Source of the DNA: Candidatus Intricatilinea gracilis
GTDB taxonomy: Bacteria > Pseudomonadota > Gammaproteobacteria > Burkholderiales > Burkholderiaceae_C
Length of the DNA: 64,000 nt
Assembly: GCA_016702605.1 (NCBI GenBank)
Contig: JADJDQ010000021.1
Location: 1,240,001 to 1,304,000 of the forward strand
Direction of reading: 5' to 3'
The stretch's first letter is position 1. Each line of letters starts with the position of its first letter. The notes under the pieces are model-generated. The model was not told the DNA's origin. It made no database searches and saw only the letters and a program-made list of their open reading frames with translations. Both the position numbers and the translations under genes were made by a program. Shown piece after piece: positions 27,799 to 36,751 of this stretch.

Positions 27799-28841
27799 AC
27801 GCCGCCACCATGCCGCCCATCCGCACCGAGGTGGCGTCTGCCGCAGAGCCCCTGCTCGACATACGCGACCTCACCCGCCACTACCGCGTCAGCCGTGGCT
27901 GGTTGCAACCGGCTGTCGACGTGGTGGCTCTCGGCGGTGTGAGTTTCAGCCTGGCAGCGGGTGAAGCGCTGGCGGTGGTGGGTGAATCGGGCTGCGGCAA
28001 GTCCACGCTGGCGCGCGCCGTCACGCTGGTCGAGCCACCCACCAGCGGCACGCTGCGCCTGGCTGGCACCGATGTGGTGGGCGCCAGCGCCGAACAATTG
28101 CGTGCCCTGCGCCCGCAGGTGCAGATGGTGTTCCAGAACCCCTACGCCTCACTCAACCCGCGCAAACGTGTGGCGCAGATGCTCGATGAGCCGCTGCTGC
28201 TCAACACCACGCTGACAGGCGCCGAGCGCCGCGAACGTGTCGCCGCCATGCTCGACCAGGTGGGCCTGCGCCCCGAGTTCGCCGAGCGTTATCCACACAT
28301 GTTCTCGGGCGGCCAACGCCAACGTATCGCCATTGCCCGCGCCATGATGCTGGGCCCGCGCCTGCTGGTGGCCGACGAGCCGACCTCGGCGCTCGATGTG
28401 TCGATCCAGGCGCAGATCCTCAACCTGTTCATGGCGCTGCGCGAACGCACCGGCATGGCCTACCTGTTCATCTCGCACAACCTCGGCGTGGTCGAACACA
28501 TCGCTGACCGTGTGCTGGTGATGTACCTCGGCCGCGTGGTCGAGCAAGCGCCCAAGGCGCAACTCTTTGCCGCCCCGACTCATCCGTACACACGTGCGCT
28601 GCTGGCCGCCTCACCCACGCTGGATGCCAGGCGCGCCGCCGCGCATGTGCCGATCCTCGGTGAGCCGCCGTCGCCACTCAACCCGCCGAGTGGCTGCGCC
28701 TTTCACAAACGTTGCCCGCATGCGCAGGATCGCTGTGTGCAGGAGCGGCCAGAGCTGCGGCGCATCGGCACAGATGCCGAAGCACCGGCAGACCAGTGCC
28801 ATCTGGTGGCCTGCCACCTGGTGGAAGAACTGGGCGCCTGA
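27795..28841 (+). CDS. Peptide ABC transporter ATPase DppF-like
   Basis: This is a 348-residue partner ATPase with Walker A GESGCGKS, Q-loop MVFQNPYASLNPRKRV, signature FSGGQRQRIAIARAM, Walker B LLVADEPTSALD and H-loop ISHNLGVVEH. The C-terminal domain carries GCAFHKRCPHAQDRC, the DppF-type cysteine cluster. The N-terminal linker (DLTRHYRVSRGWLQPAVDVVALGGVSF) matches DppF. It is the last gene of the importer operon. The opposite-strand DUF1428 gene ends 8 bp away, with no obvious terminator between them. Confidence 0.92.
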   Translation: MNAATMPPIRTEVASAAEPLLDIRDLTRHYRVSRGWLQPAVDVVALGGVSFSLAAGEALAVVGESGCGKSTLARAVTLVEPPTSGTLRLAGTDVVGASAEQLRALRPQVQMVFQNPYASLNPRKRVAQMLDEPLLLNTTLTGAERRERVAAMLDQVGLRPEFAERYPHMFSGGQRQRIAIARAMMLGPRLLVADEPTSALDVSIQAQILNLFMALRERTGMAYLFISHNLGVVEHIADRVLVMYLGRVVEQAPKAQLFAAPTHPYTRALLAASPTLDARRAAAHVPILGEPPSPLNPPSGCAFHKRCPHAQDRCVQERPELRRIGTDAEAPADQCHLVACHLVEELGA

Positions 28842-28848
28842 CCGGGCC

Positions 28849-29217
28849 TCAAACCTTCACTTCGACGACCTGTTCGAAGCCGCCAAAGATCATGCGTTTG
28901 CCGTCGAAGGGCATGGGCGGATTGCCGGGTGTGGACGGGTCCATGCGCGGGTCTTCGATCATCTTCTTGTGGGCCGCGTCGCGCGTGGCCTTGTCCGGCC
29001 ATTCGACCCACGAAAAGGCGACCGTTTCCTCGGCCGTCGCCTGCACCGCACGGCGGAAATCGGTGACCTTGCCGTCGGGGACGTCGTCGCCCCAGCCCTC
29101 GATGACACGGATCGCGCCCAACTCGATGAACAACGAGTCGAAAAAACGTGCGTGGTCGATGAATTGCTGCTTGTTGACCGTAGGAACCGCGATCACGAAA
29201 CCGTCGATGTAGGACAT
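28849..29217 (-). CDS. DUF1428-family protein
   Basis: This is a 122-residue cytoplasmic protein of the DUF1428 family (ferredoxin-like dimeric alpha-beta barrel). Characteristic parts are MSYIDGFVIAVP, ELGAIRVIEGWGDDVPDGKVTDF, VAFSWVEWPDKATRD and FDGKRMIFGGFEQV at the end. The ATG at 29217 has GGAG upstream; the longer frame is unsupported. The family has no established biochemical function, although the fold resembles monooxygenases and isomerases. It converges with the peptide transporter operon and has no evident functional link to it. Confidence 0.9.
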   Translation of the reverse strand: MSYIDGFVIAVPTVNKQQFIDHARFFDSLFIELGAIRVIEGWGDDVPDGKVTDFRRAVQATAEETVAFSWVEWPDKATRDAAHKKMIEDPRMDPSTPGNPPMPFDGKRMIFGGFEQVVEVKV

Positions 29218-29337
29218 GCCTGGACTCCAGTTGGGTTGGACGTTCGGCGCACCTGCCTGAGAGCGCCTCGCACCTTGTCGACGAACGGCAGGTCGCCGAT
29301 TCGACATGAGCGCCGGGCTACAGCGAGGCCGACAACC

Positions 29338-29835
29338 TCAGGGCATGCGGCTGTCGAACAAGGCCCGCGCCTGCTCGGCAAACTGCCCGGCGAGTTGCTC
29401 GTCCACTGTCAGGCGCATCACGCGGCAACATGACTCGACGGCCGACTGCAAGCCGGCCTGCGACGCCGGCGCGTCGTGCAGCTTGCCCACCAGCTTGTCG
29501 CTGTTGCCCGGCACCTTGGCGACGAGCCATGCGACCAGGCGCTGACGCACCTGCTCGGCGGGGCTGTCGCCCGGCCCCGCGGCGGGCACGGCAGCGGGCA
29601 ATCCGGGCGCAGCGCTACTGCGCCGCAGGGGTTCGATGAAGCCGTGCTGCACCAGGAAGGTGATGGCTTCGTCCAGGCCGTTGAGCGCGCCCCAACGGTC
29701 GAGCAACGCATTCAGCGGCGAGCGCCCGTCGATCAGGAACAGCACCTGCCGATGCAGCAGCCGCAGCTGATGCCGATGCAAGCGGAGCGCTTCCTCGCCC
29801 TTGGCCGAGCGCGCGTAGACGGCGCTGATGTCCAT
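29338..29835 (-). CDS. Conserved hypothetical protein with winged-helix-like N-terminus
   Basis: This 165-residue protein begins with a segment (GEEALRLHRHQLRLLHRQVLFLIDGRSPLNALLDRW) resembling the small helical domain found at the start of several betaproteobacterial regulatory proteins. A Pro/Ala linker of about 30 residues follows (near 72-95), then a helical C-terminal domain with a CC pair (AVESCCRVMRLTVDEQL). No signal peptide or membrane helix is present. It lies 4 bp downstream of the small membrane protein gene at 29840 and is co-oriented, so the two are probably one operon. The function is unknown. Confidence 0.65.
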   Translation of the reverse strand: MDISAVYARSAKGEEALRLHRHQLRLLHRQVLFLIDGRSPLNALLDRWGALNGLDEAITFLVQHGFIEPLRRSSAAPGLPAAVPAAGPGDSPAEQVRQRLVAWLVAKVPGNSDKLVGKLHDAPASQAGLQSAVESCCRVMRLTVDEQLAGQFAEQARALFDSRMP

Positions 29836-29839
29836 CGTG

Positions 29840-30145
29840 TCAGGCCAGTTCCTCGATGATCCGGTAGATCAGCTTCACCGTGACCACCACGTAGATGGCG
29901 CCGAACAGGAAGATCAGCGCCACGATCAGGTTCACCATCTGCGCCGGGATGAGGCTGAAGAACGGTGTCACCAGGTAGCCGACGGTGAACAGCGTCACCA
30001 GCAGCACCACCGTGCGCCAGGTGCGCCCGACGATGCCGCCGGGCATGCGTGCACTCAGGCGCAGCACCAGCACCAGGCAATACAGCATCACGGCGATGGC
30101 GGCGACGCTGATGAAGAAGGGCAGATCGAAGGACAGTGGGGGCAT
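29840..30145 (-). CDS. Small membrane protein with three predicted helices
   Basis: This 101-residue protein has hydrophobic helices near residues 9-29 (FFISVAAIAVMLYCLVLVL), 43-63 and 70-92 and almost no soluble part. The loop between the first two helices is basic (RLSARMPGGIVGRTWR), which predicts a cytoplasmic loop. I do not recognise the family. It is first in a two-gene set with the 29338 gene (4-bp gap). Confidence 0.6.
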   Translation of the reverse strand: MPPLSFDLPFFISVAAIAVMLYCLVLVLRLSARMPGGIVGRTWRTVVLLVTLFTVGYLVTPFFSLIPAQMVNLIVALIFLFGAIYVVVTVKLIYRIIEELA

Positions 30146-30615
30146 GTCGACTCAACTTTCCGGACAGACGGTGGCGGCTGCGGCGGCGCGGTGTCGCCCG
30201 CGACCGCGTCGATGTGGGAGAGCCCAGGACGACCAGACGAGGGCGGGCGAGCACGCAGGGTGCCAGCGGTCAGCGCGTCAGGGTGAACCCAGCGCCCCAC
30301 CGGACCGGGTGCACAACCCTGTGACCGAATTATCAACTGCTGCCCTGCCGGGGCGTCACGCGGGTAAGCCCCCGACGTTGGCCTGAAGCCGTCGATCTGC
30401 CACTCGACTGTGCTCTCGGCCTTGGCGTCGATGGCACCGGGCTCGTAGGTCACCTGTAGATGCAGGTCAACCTCGAAGCTTGACGCTCGAAGGCGTCGTC
30501 GTTCACTTGTACTCCGAGTCGAGACGGCGCTCAAGATCGCGAAAAGGGCGACACCTACGCTGTGGCCCTGTCCGGGGGAAGCCGGCGTTGGTTCCTGGCC
30601 TGGGCACCAAGCCGC
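30146..30615. other. Gene-free stretch, nothing recognised
   Basis: About 470 bp lie between the small membrane gene and the end of the histidine kinase gene. A minus-strand frame crosses part of it but shows no family resemblance, ribosome-binding site or signal. It should contain the promoter of the 30145 gene; I cannot pick out a convincing one. Confidence 0.4.
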
Positions 30616-33600
30616 TCAGGCGATGTCGTCCTGCGGCCGCAGCGCCGACGCCAGCGCGAGCAGATCCGAGGCCATGGTCGCTGTCTCGCCGAGCGCGACA
30701 TCGAGCACCGCAGTCTCGATCTCGGTGCGCAAGCTGGCGTCGAGTCCGGCAGCTTGTCTGGCCAGGCCGACGGCACCGAGTGTCCCCGCCGCGCCCTTGA
30801 GCGTGTGGCACAGGAAACGCGCCGCTGCAACGTCGCCGTCGCGCAAGCTGGCATCGAGCCGTTTCACCGCCTCGAGCTGGGTCGCGACAAAGAGGCCCAG
30901 CAACTCCACGTAACGTTCGCGCCGGCCCAGCAGGGTGGCCACGCCCCGCGCGACATCCATGCCCGGCCACTGTGCCAGGCGCAGCAGCACGGCGTCTGCC
31001 CATGCCCGCGTCATGGGCTGCGCACCCAGGCTCGCGTTGCGACCGTCGGAGTCGGCAAATGTGCGCCGCTTCGGCTGTGGTTTGGGCAACCACTTCACCA
31101 GCGTGGCGTACAACACTGCGGGCTCTACCGGTTTGGCGATGAAGGCATTCATGCCCGCCTGCTCGCAGGCGCGCTGGTCGTCCTGGAAGGCGTTGGCCGT
31201 CATGGCCACGATGGGCGTGTGTCCCCAGTCCGGCAGCGCGCGTATCGCGCGCGTTGCCTTCAAACCGTCCATGACCGGCATCTGCAGGTCCATCAGCACC
31301 AGGTCGTACAGATGTGCTCTGGCCAGGCGCACCGCTTCGGCACCGTCGCATGCAACCTCCACCGACAGGCCCGAACCGTGCAGCATCTGCAAGGCCACCT
31401 CGCGGTTGATCGGGTTGTCTTCGACCAGCAGGATGGTGGCATTCAGGCGCTGGAGCCGCTCCCAGTGATCGGCCTGTGTCGTCTCGTCCTTCACTTCAGC
31501 GGGAAGTACGCCCTTGCCGCGCCGCAGCCTGGCCGTGAACCAGAAGAGGCTGCCCGATCCAGGTTTACTGTGCACGCCCACCTCGCCGCCCATCAGCTGG
31601 GCCAGGCGGCGCGTGATCGCCAGGCCCAGGCCTGTGCCGCCATACTGGCGCGTCATGGAGGCGTCGGTCTGTTCGAAGTCGTGGAACAACAGACCGATCT
31701 TGTCGGCAGCCACGCCGATGCCGCTGTCGCTGACCTGGAAACGCACCAGGCATTCATCGGCCTGTTCGTCCAGCAATTCGGCAGCGATGTGGATGGATCC
31801 GCTGTCGGTGAACTTGACGGCATTGCCGGCGTAGTTGAGCAGCGCCTGGCGCAGGCGCACCGGGTCGCCGCTCAGCCACATGGGCACCGAATCGGTGTCG
31901 ATCAGCACCGTCAACCCCTTGGCGCGCGCCGCCTCGCCGATGATCGAGGCCACGTTGTCCAGCACCGACGAGAGATGGAAGTCGCTGCGCTCGATCTCGA
32001 GCCGACCGGCTTCGATCTTCGCCAGGTCCAGGATGTCGTTGATGATCGACAGCAGGTGCCGGCTCGAGCCGTCGATCTTGGTCAACCGGTCCTGCTGCTC
32101 GGGCGAAACGCCAGCGCGTTGCATGAGGTGGGTCAGCCCGATGATCGCGTTCAGCGGGGTACGGATCTCGTGGCTCATGTTGGCCAGGAAGGCGCTCTTG
32201 GCCAGGTTGGCCGCCTCGGCGTCTTCCTTGGCCGCGCGCAGTGCTCGCTCATCCTGCTTGCGCTGGCCGATGTCGGTCATGAAGGCGATGATCATCGGCG
32301 ACGCACTGCCCGTGGCGGGGCGGTAGTGCATCGACATCTCCACCGGCACACGTTTGCCGGACCTGGTGCGCTGCTCCGTCTCGAAGCGCAGGTGCCCTGC
32401 ATCCCGCACGCGCTGCACGGTCGCCGCGTAGGCCGGGGGCGGAAAGTTCGTATCGATGTCCCAGACGCTGAGCTTCAGGAACTCCTCGCTGCTGTAGCCC
32501 AGAAACTCGGCGGCATAGCTGTTGCAGTAGACGAAGCGGCCGCTGTCGCAGTCGACCCAGTGGATGCCGATGCCGACGGCCTGCATCGCGAACTGCGTGG
32601 CCGTCAGCGTCTCGTGGGCCGCGACCAGTTCGGCGGTTCGCTGCGACACCCGCTGCTCCAGCTCGGCATTGAGCCTCTGCAGCTCGAGCTGTGCCTGGCG
32701 CAGCGCCGAGATGTCGATCCCGGTACCCACCAGCATGGCTTGTCCAGCGATGTCCAGCCGCATGCCCGTCATGTAGTAAGGCGTGCGCTGTCCGTTCGGC
32801 CCGAGCAGTTCGGCCTCGACATTCGAGCGGCCGCGCTCGAAGACCTCGCCGATGCGGGCAATCACCGCATCCTTGTCCGCGCCCTCGAACAATTCGGCCG
32901 CCGACAGTCCGTCGAGCTGGTCCGCACGGCGGCCCGCGGCCACTTCCAGGCCGCGGTTCCAGAACCTGAGTCGGCCCGTCACATCCAGCGCGTAGACGAT
33001 GCCCGGCGTGGCTTCCATGATCGATTCGCGCACACGCCTTTCCTCGGCGGCGGCAGCCTCGGCCTGCTTGCGCCGCGTGATGTCGCGGCAGGAACCGAAG
33101 AAGGTGCCGTCGGGCAGCGTGGTGCCGTTGAAGTCCACGGGCACCTCGTGACCGTCGGCGTGCAGCAGCGTCAGCTCGGTGCGCATGGCGCCTTCGGCCA
33201 GCAGCGTCTGGAAGTCGCGCATGACGGTCTGCAGGTCCGCGGGCGGCGTCAGGTCGCGGATGCCCATCTGCATGAACGCCTCGCGCGAGTAGCCCAGCAG
33301 CCGCGTGGCCTCAAGGTTGACGTACTGGTAGCGCCCCTGCCGGTCGACGATGAAGATCGCGTCGGCGGCACCTTCCAGGATGCGCGTGACCCGGGCTTCG
33401 TTGCGCATCACCGCCTCTTCGGCGCGCTTGCGCTGCGTGATGTCACGCGAAGCCGCATAGAGGTAGGGCGTGCCGTCGATGTTCAGACCCACCGCGTTGA
33501 TCTCGACGTCGATCACCACGCCGTCGCTTCGCCGGTGCCTGGACTCGAAGACTGCTGTCGACTGGGTGAACATCAGCTCGTCGTAGCGGGCCTTGATGTC

Positions 33601-33825
33601 CTGCCAGGAGCCGCCGTGGTCCCACTCGGTGACCCTGAGCACACCAACGGCCGTGTCGTCGTAGCCCAGCATCCTCAGGAAGGCGTCGTTGGCTTCGACC
33701 AGGCAACCTTGCTCGTCCAGGATGTGGATGCCGTCGCTGGTGGTCTTCAGGATGGTCTGAAGCCGCAGGCGCTCTCGTTCGGCGCTGCCGCGGGTCTGCA
33801 GCTGCGGTGTAGGCGTATCAGTCAT
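30616..33825 (-). CDS. Multi-PAS hybrid sensor histidine kinase with receiver and Hpt domains
   Basis: This 1069-residue cytoplasmic protein has no membrane helix. Four PAS domains lie in series before the kinase, recognisable by GIHILDEQGCLVEANDAFLRMLGY, AIFIVDRQGRYQYVNLEATRLLGY, IVYALDVTGRLRFWNRG and GIHWVDCDSGRFVYCNSYAAEFLGY. A coiled linker leads to the HisKA box with His552 (NMSHEIRTPLNAIIG). The HATPase follows (NAVKF, SDSGIGV, GGTGLGLAI), then a receiver with Asp846 (VLMDLQMPVMDG) and an Hpt domain with His1007 (CHTLKGAAG). This is a full phosphorelay in one chain, needing an external response regulator that is not encoded nearby. It probably senses a cytoplasmic cue such as redox state or a small ligand. 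Confidence 0.92.
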   Translation of the reverse strand: MTDTPTPQLQTRGSAERERLRLQTILKTTSDGIHILDEQGCLVEANDAFLRMLGYDDTAVGVLRVTEWDHGGSWQDIKARYDELMFTQSTAVFESRHRRSDGVVIDVEINAVGLNIDGTPYLYAASRDITQRKRAEEAVMRNEARVTRILEGAADAIFIVDRQGRYQYVNLEATRLLGYSREAFMQMGIRDLTPPADLQTVMRDFQTLLAEGAMRTELTLLHADGHEVPVDFNGTTLPDGTFFGSCRDITRRKQAEAAAAEERRVRESIMEATPGIVYALDVTGRLRFWNRGLEVAAGRRADQLDGLSAAELFEGADKDAVIARIGEVFERGRSNVEAELLGPNGQRTPYYMTGMRLDIAGQAMLVGTGIDISALRQAQLELQRLNAELEQRVSQRTAELVAAHETLTATQFAMQAVGIGIHWVDCDSGRFVYCNSYAAEFLGYSSEEFLKLSVWDIDTNFPPPAYAATVQRVRDAGHLRFETEQRTRSGKRVPVEMSMHYRPATGSASPMIIAFMTDIGQRKQDERALRAAKEDAEAANLAKSAFLANMSHEIRTPLNAIIGLTHLMQRAGVSPEQQDRLTKIDGSSRHLLSIINDILDLAKIEAGRLEIERSDFHLSSVLDNVASIIGEAARAKGLTVLIDTDSVPMWLSGDPVRLRQALLNYAGNAVKFTDSGSIHIAAELLDEQADECLVRFQVSDSGIGVAADKIGLLFHDFEQTDASMTRQYGGTGLGLAITRRLAQLMGGEVGVHSKPGSGSLFWFTARLRRGKGVLPAEVKDETTQADHWERLQRLNATILLVEDNPINREVALQMLHGSGLSVEVACDGAEAVRLARAHLYDLVLMDLQMPVMDGLKATRAIRALPDWGHTPIVAMTANAFQDDQRACEQAGMNAFIAKPVEPAVLYATLVKWLPKPQPKRRTFADSDGRNASLGAQPMTRAWADAVLLRLAQWPGMDVARGVATLLGRRERYVELLGLFVATQLEAVKRLDASLRDGDVAAARFLCHTLKGAAGTLGAVGLARQAAGLDASLRTEIETAVLDVALGETATMASDLLALASALRPQDDIA

Positions 33826-34615
33826 TGCAGACCGCCTGCTCGGGCGGATGACCCCCACCGCGTTGGACGGCGCAGGCCGGTTGGCGCGGGCCGCAGCTAA
33901 GAGGTGAGACAGGGGCGTTCATCTTGGATTCCACGCGCCCGCGACCCGAACGCCAAGTTCCCGAGCTCATGAGTGGCCAGGGGCAATTGAGCAATTCTAG
34001 GGATCAGGACCTGCCGTTCTGCCCGCCTTCGTCACCCGCGACTTGATGTCGGCCTATGGTTGCGCAAAGGCACATGTGCTCCAGGCTGGCGGCAGCAGAC
34101 TGCGTGTCGGGTGGAGCAGCTGATGGCTGATGCCAGATTTGCTTCAGAGTCGCCGCAACCTGACCGTAGCCAGCCGACCCCGGCCTGCGAAAGTCAGCTT
34201 CCTGACCCGAGCGGGTGAACGTTGATCGACATCGGGCTACCTTCAACGCCGTCGGCAAGGTGCCTGCATGCAAGGGCAGCGGACTCACTGTTCCGACCCT
34301 GAGCTGACATCAGCTGCCCTGAACTCGCCGCCCCGAAGCGGCCGCTCGTATCGGTACCGAGGCTCCTGAAGGAGGCCCTGCAGCGGAGTGCACAAGAACG
34401 TAGGCAGCCTGCGGGGCGATTGAGGCATCGCGAGCGGCTCGAGACCGCGGGCTCACCCTCGCGTCAGGCCGTCGCAACGCCGGCGGGCCGGTCTGGTACG
34501 GCCGGCTCTCGCGCAAGGACCTGCCCCCTGTCGACCGCACGCGGTCGCCGCGGCGACGGCGACGGGCTGATCCCGCCTTACGCGACGCCGAGCTTCGAGC
34601 CCGAATTGCGGGCCA
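33826..34615. other. 790-bp stretch without a recognisable gene
   Basis: This region lies between two minus-strand genes. A 94-codon minus frame at 34004-34288 ends in ATIGRHQVAGDEGGQ but has no ribosome-binding site or family I can name. Codon positions lack the strong third-position GC of neighbouring genes, so I treat the region as non-coding or decayed. The kinase promoter should lie near 33830-33900. Confidence 0.4.
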
Positions 34616-35536
34616 TCAACCCGCAGCGACCTTCGCGCCGCGCACGCGCTGGAAGGCCGTCACGACGGCCAGCACGAGCGCGCCGGCCACCAGGCCGAAA
34701 AGGCCATCGGCGACCGTTGGCAGCACCGCCTGCGCGACGGCGCCTTGCTGAGCGACCATGCCCGTGATGAGGTGGTGCAGCGCCGGCACGCCGTGCACGA
34801 GGATGCCGCCGCCGACCAGGAACATCGCCACCGTGCCGGCGACCGACAGCGCCTTCATCAGCCAGGGCGCGAAGGCGACGATGCCGCGGCCGATGGCCTG
34901 CGAAATCGTGCGCGCACGGGTGGTCAACCAAAGTCCGAGGTCGTCGAGCTTGACGATGGCGGCGACGAAACCGTACACGCCCACCGTCATCACCAGGGCA
35001 ATGCCCACCAGCACCGCGACCTGGGTCATGAAGCCCGCGGCGGCCACGGTGCCGAGCGTGATCGCGATGATCTCGGCGGACAGGATGAAGTCGGTGCGGA
35101 TCGCGCCTTTGATCTTGTCCTTCTCCAGCGCCACCATGTCGATCTCGGGCTGCTGCACGGCCTCCATCAGCCTGGCCTCGTGGGCGGCGTCGTCCTCGGG
35201 GCTGTGCAGAAAGCGGTGGGCGAGCTTCTCGGCGCCCTCGTAGCACAGGAAGGCGCCACCGATCATCAACAGCGGCGTCACCAGCCAGGGCGCGAAGGCA
35301 CTGATGGCCAGCGCCGCCGGCACCAGGATTGCCTTGTTGATGAACGAGCCCTTGGCCACCGCCCACACCACCGGCAGCTCGCGATTGGCGGCCACGCCGG
35401 CGACCTGCTGTGCGTTGAGCGCGAGATCGTCACCAAGCACTCCGGCGGTCTTCTTGGCCGCCACCTTGGAAAGGACAGCGACGTCGTCGAGTACGGTGGT
35501 GATGTCGTCGAGAAGTGCAAGAAGACTGCTGGCCAT
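34616..35536 (-). CDS. DUF808-family inner-membrane protein (YedI-like)
   Basis: This 306-residue membrane protein matches DUF808: SLLALLDDITTVLDDVAVLSKVAAKKTAGVLGDDLALNAQ at the start, then helices around AILVPAALAISAFAPWLVTPLLMIGGAFLCYEGAEK. The acidic cytoplasmic loop HSPEDDAAHE, the conserved KIKGAIRTDFILSAEIIAITL and several C-terminal helices follow. The ATG at 35536 has GGAGA upstream. The family is widespread but uncharacterised; a transport or envelope role is assumed from topology alone. The gene stands alone. Confidence 0.9.
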   Translation of the reverse strand: MASSLLALLDDITTVLDDVAVLSKVAAKKTAGVLGDDLALNAQQVAGVAANRELPVVWAVAKGSFINKAILVPAALAISAFAPWLVTPLLMIGGAFLCYEGAEKLAHRFLHSPEDDAAHEARLMEAVQQPEIDMVALEKDKIKGAIRTDFILSAEIIAITLGTVAAAGFMTQVAVLVGIALVMTVGVYGFVAAIVKLDDLGLWLTTRARTISQAIGRGIVAFAPWLMKALSVAGTVAMFLVGGGILVHGVPALHHLITGMVAQQGAVAQAVLPTVADGLFGLVAGALVLAVVTAFQRVRGAKVAAG

Positions 35537-35797
35537 GGGCGGCATTCTCCATGAGCCGGCGCTGCGCTCGATGCCGGGAGTGAGCTGAGCAGCCAGCACG
35601 CTGCCGGCCATCAGCGACGGCAAATGGCCGGCACCGACTCTTCGCCGGGGTGACAGTAAGCCGACGCCCACGGATGCGCCGATGCGAATGGCCGCTCCCA
35701 CAGGCCACGGTCGGTATGAATCAATCCTAAGCAAAGAGACATTTGGCAAGAGCAACTGCCGCGAAGCGTTCTTACACGAGTCTTCGGATGGTGCGTG

Positions 35798-35912
35798 TTT
35801 CACGCCCATCATGGATGGCATTTCAGCCTGCTGGTAGGCGGGATTTCAAGTCGATCGGGGACGGCGTTTCATGCCGAATGTGGACGCTGTTTCAGCGTCA
35901 TCGTGGACGATG
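35798..35912. repeat. Five-unit array, exact 23-bp period, consensus TTTCAN5ATNGTGGACG
   Basis: TTTCA recurs at 35798, 35821, 35844, 35867 and 35890, each exactly 23 bp apart. Downstream positions in each unit also agree (ATCATGGATG, CTGGTAGGCG, ATCGGGGACG, AATGTGGACG, ATCGTGGACG). Units are 55-75% alike by eye, so the array is old. It lies in a 420-bp gene-free gap between the DUF808 and Rossmann-protein genes; the remaining bases of that gap (35537-35797) show nothing. Regular sites of this size are typical of transposase-binding arrays at ends of IS21- or Tn7-like elements, but no transposase is nearby. Confidence 0.6.
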
Positions 35913-35957
35913 GGGTGGTGCGCAGGTGATGCCCTGATCGACATCGGCTGACCGGCC

Positions 35958-36620
35958 TCAGACGTTCATCTCGCCCGACAGCAGGCGCTCGAGACCCTGC
36001 GCTTGCGGCACCGCGCCCAGCAGGGCACGCGCCACCCGGGCAGCCGGGATGGGCCGCACGTTGCGTGGCACCAGCGGCCCGAGCCACCGGGCCAGACGTT
36101 CGCCCTGGCGCTCGCCGGGCCGCACGGGCTGACCCAAGGCAGTGCGGTCGCCGACAAGCAGCGAGGGCCGGGCGATCACCAGGGCGTCGAATCCCAGCGC
36201 TGCCAGCGCGTCCTCCAACTCCCCCTTGACCCGGTTGTAGAAGACCGAGGAGCGGGCGTTCGCCCCCATGGCACTCACCAGACCAGCGCGGCGCACCCCG
36301 GCGGCCAGGGCGGCGCGGGCGACCGCGAGGTTGGCCTCGAAGTCCACTGCCCGGAAGGCCGCCTGGCTGCCCGCCACCTTGATGGTGGTGCCCAGTGCCA
36401 GATAGGCCTCGTCGGCCTCGGGCAGCGCCGGCAGCGCGGCGAAATCCACCACTTGCTGGGTCAGCTGCGCCGAGTGCCCAGCGGAGCGGGTGGGCAGGGC
36501 CAGCGGCCGGCGCACCAGAGCACGAACCTCGGCCACGGTGGGGTCGGCGAGAAGGCCTTCGAGCAGTTCACGGCCCACCAGGCCGGTGGCCCCGGCCAGG
36601 ATGATGCGACGGTTGGTCAT
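35958..36620 (-). CDS. NAD(P)-binding Rossmann-fold protein (atypical SDR, HTATIP2/YwnB-like)
   Basis: This 220-residue protein begins with the Rossmann motif GATGLVG. It continues as an extended/atypical SDR of the NAD(P)H-binding type: VRALVRRPL, DEAYLALGTTIKVAGSQAAFRAVDFE, GLVSAMGANARSSVFYNRVKGELEDAL and VIARPSLLVGDR. The YxxxK catalytic pair reads YNRVK, consistent with the subgroup. Start choice is unsure: ATG 36620 has GGAG immediately adjacent, and a GTG at 36638 has no site. It probably acts as an oxidoreductase or redox-linked regulatory protein. No operon partner is evident. Confidence 0.83.
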   Translation of the reverse strand: MTNRRIILAGATGLVGRELLEGLLADPTVAEVRALVRRPLALPTRSAGHSAQLTQQVVDFAALPALPEADEAYLALGTTIKVAGSQAAFRAVDFEANLAVARAALAAGVRRAGLVSAMGANARSSVFYNRVKGELEDALAALGFDALVIARPSLLVGDRTALGQPVRPGERQGERLARWLGPLVPRNVRPIPAARVARALLGAVPQAQGLERLLSGEMNV

Positions 36621-36751
36621 CTCCGGATCATCGGTCACACGAACGGCGGGGGGACCGCGGGCATCCCATGAGCCCGGCAGCAGGCTATCGGCCTAGGATG
36701 GATCGACCCAGGATGGAGACCCATCCGCCCACTGCGAGAGGGATCACCACC

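Noticed and set aside
30562..33900. An open frame of more than 1100 codons on the plus strand
   Set aside because: It is exactly antisense to the hybrid histidine kinase, whose domains are unmistakable; it is a GC-driven mirror frame.
34004..34288. 94-codon minus-strand frame in the 790-bp gap
   Set aside because: No ribosome-binding site, no domain, and codon use unlike the neighbours.
35798..35912. CRISPR array interpretation of the 23-bp units
   Set aside because: Repeat plus variable part totals only 23 bp, repeats are degenerate, and there are no cas genes.
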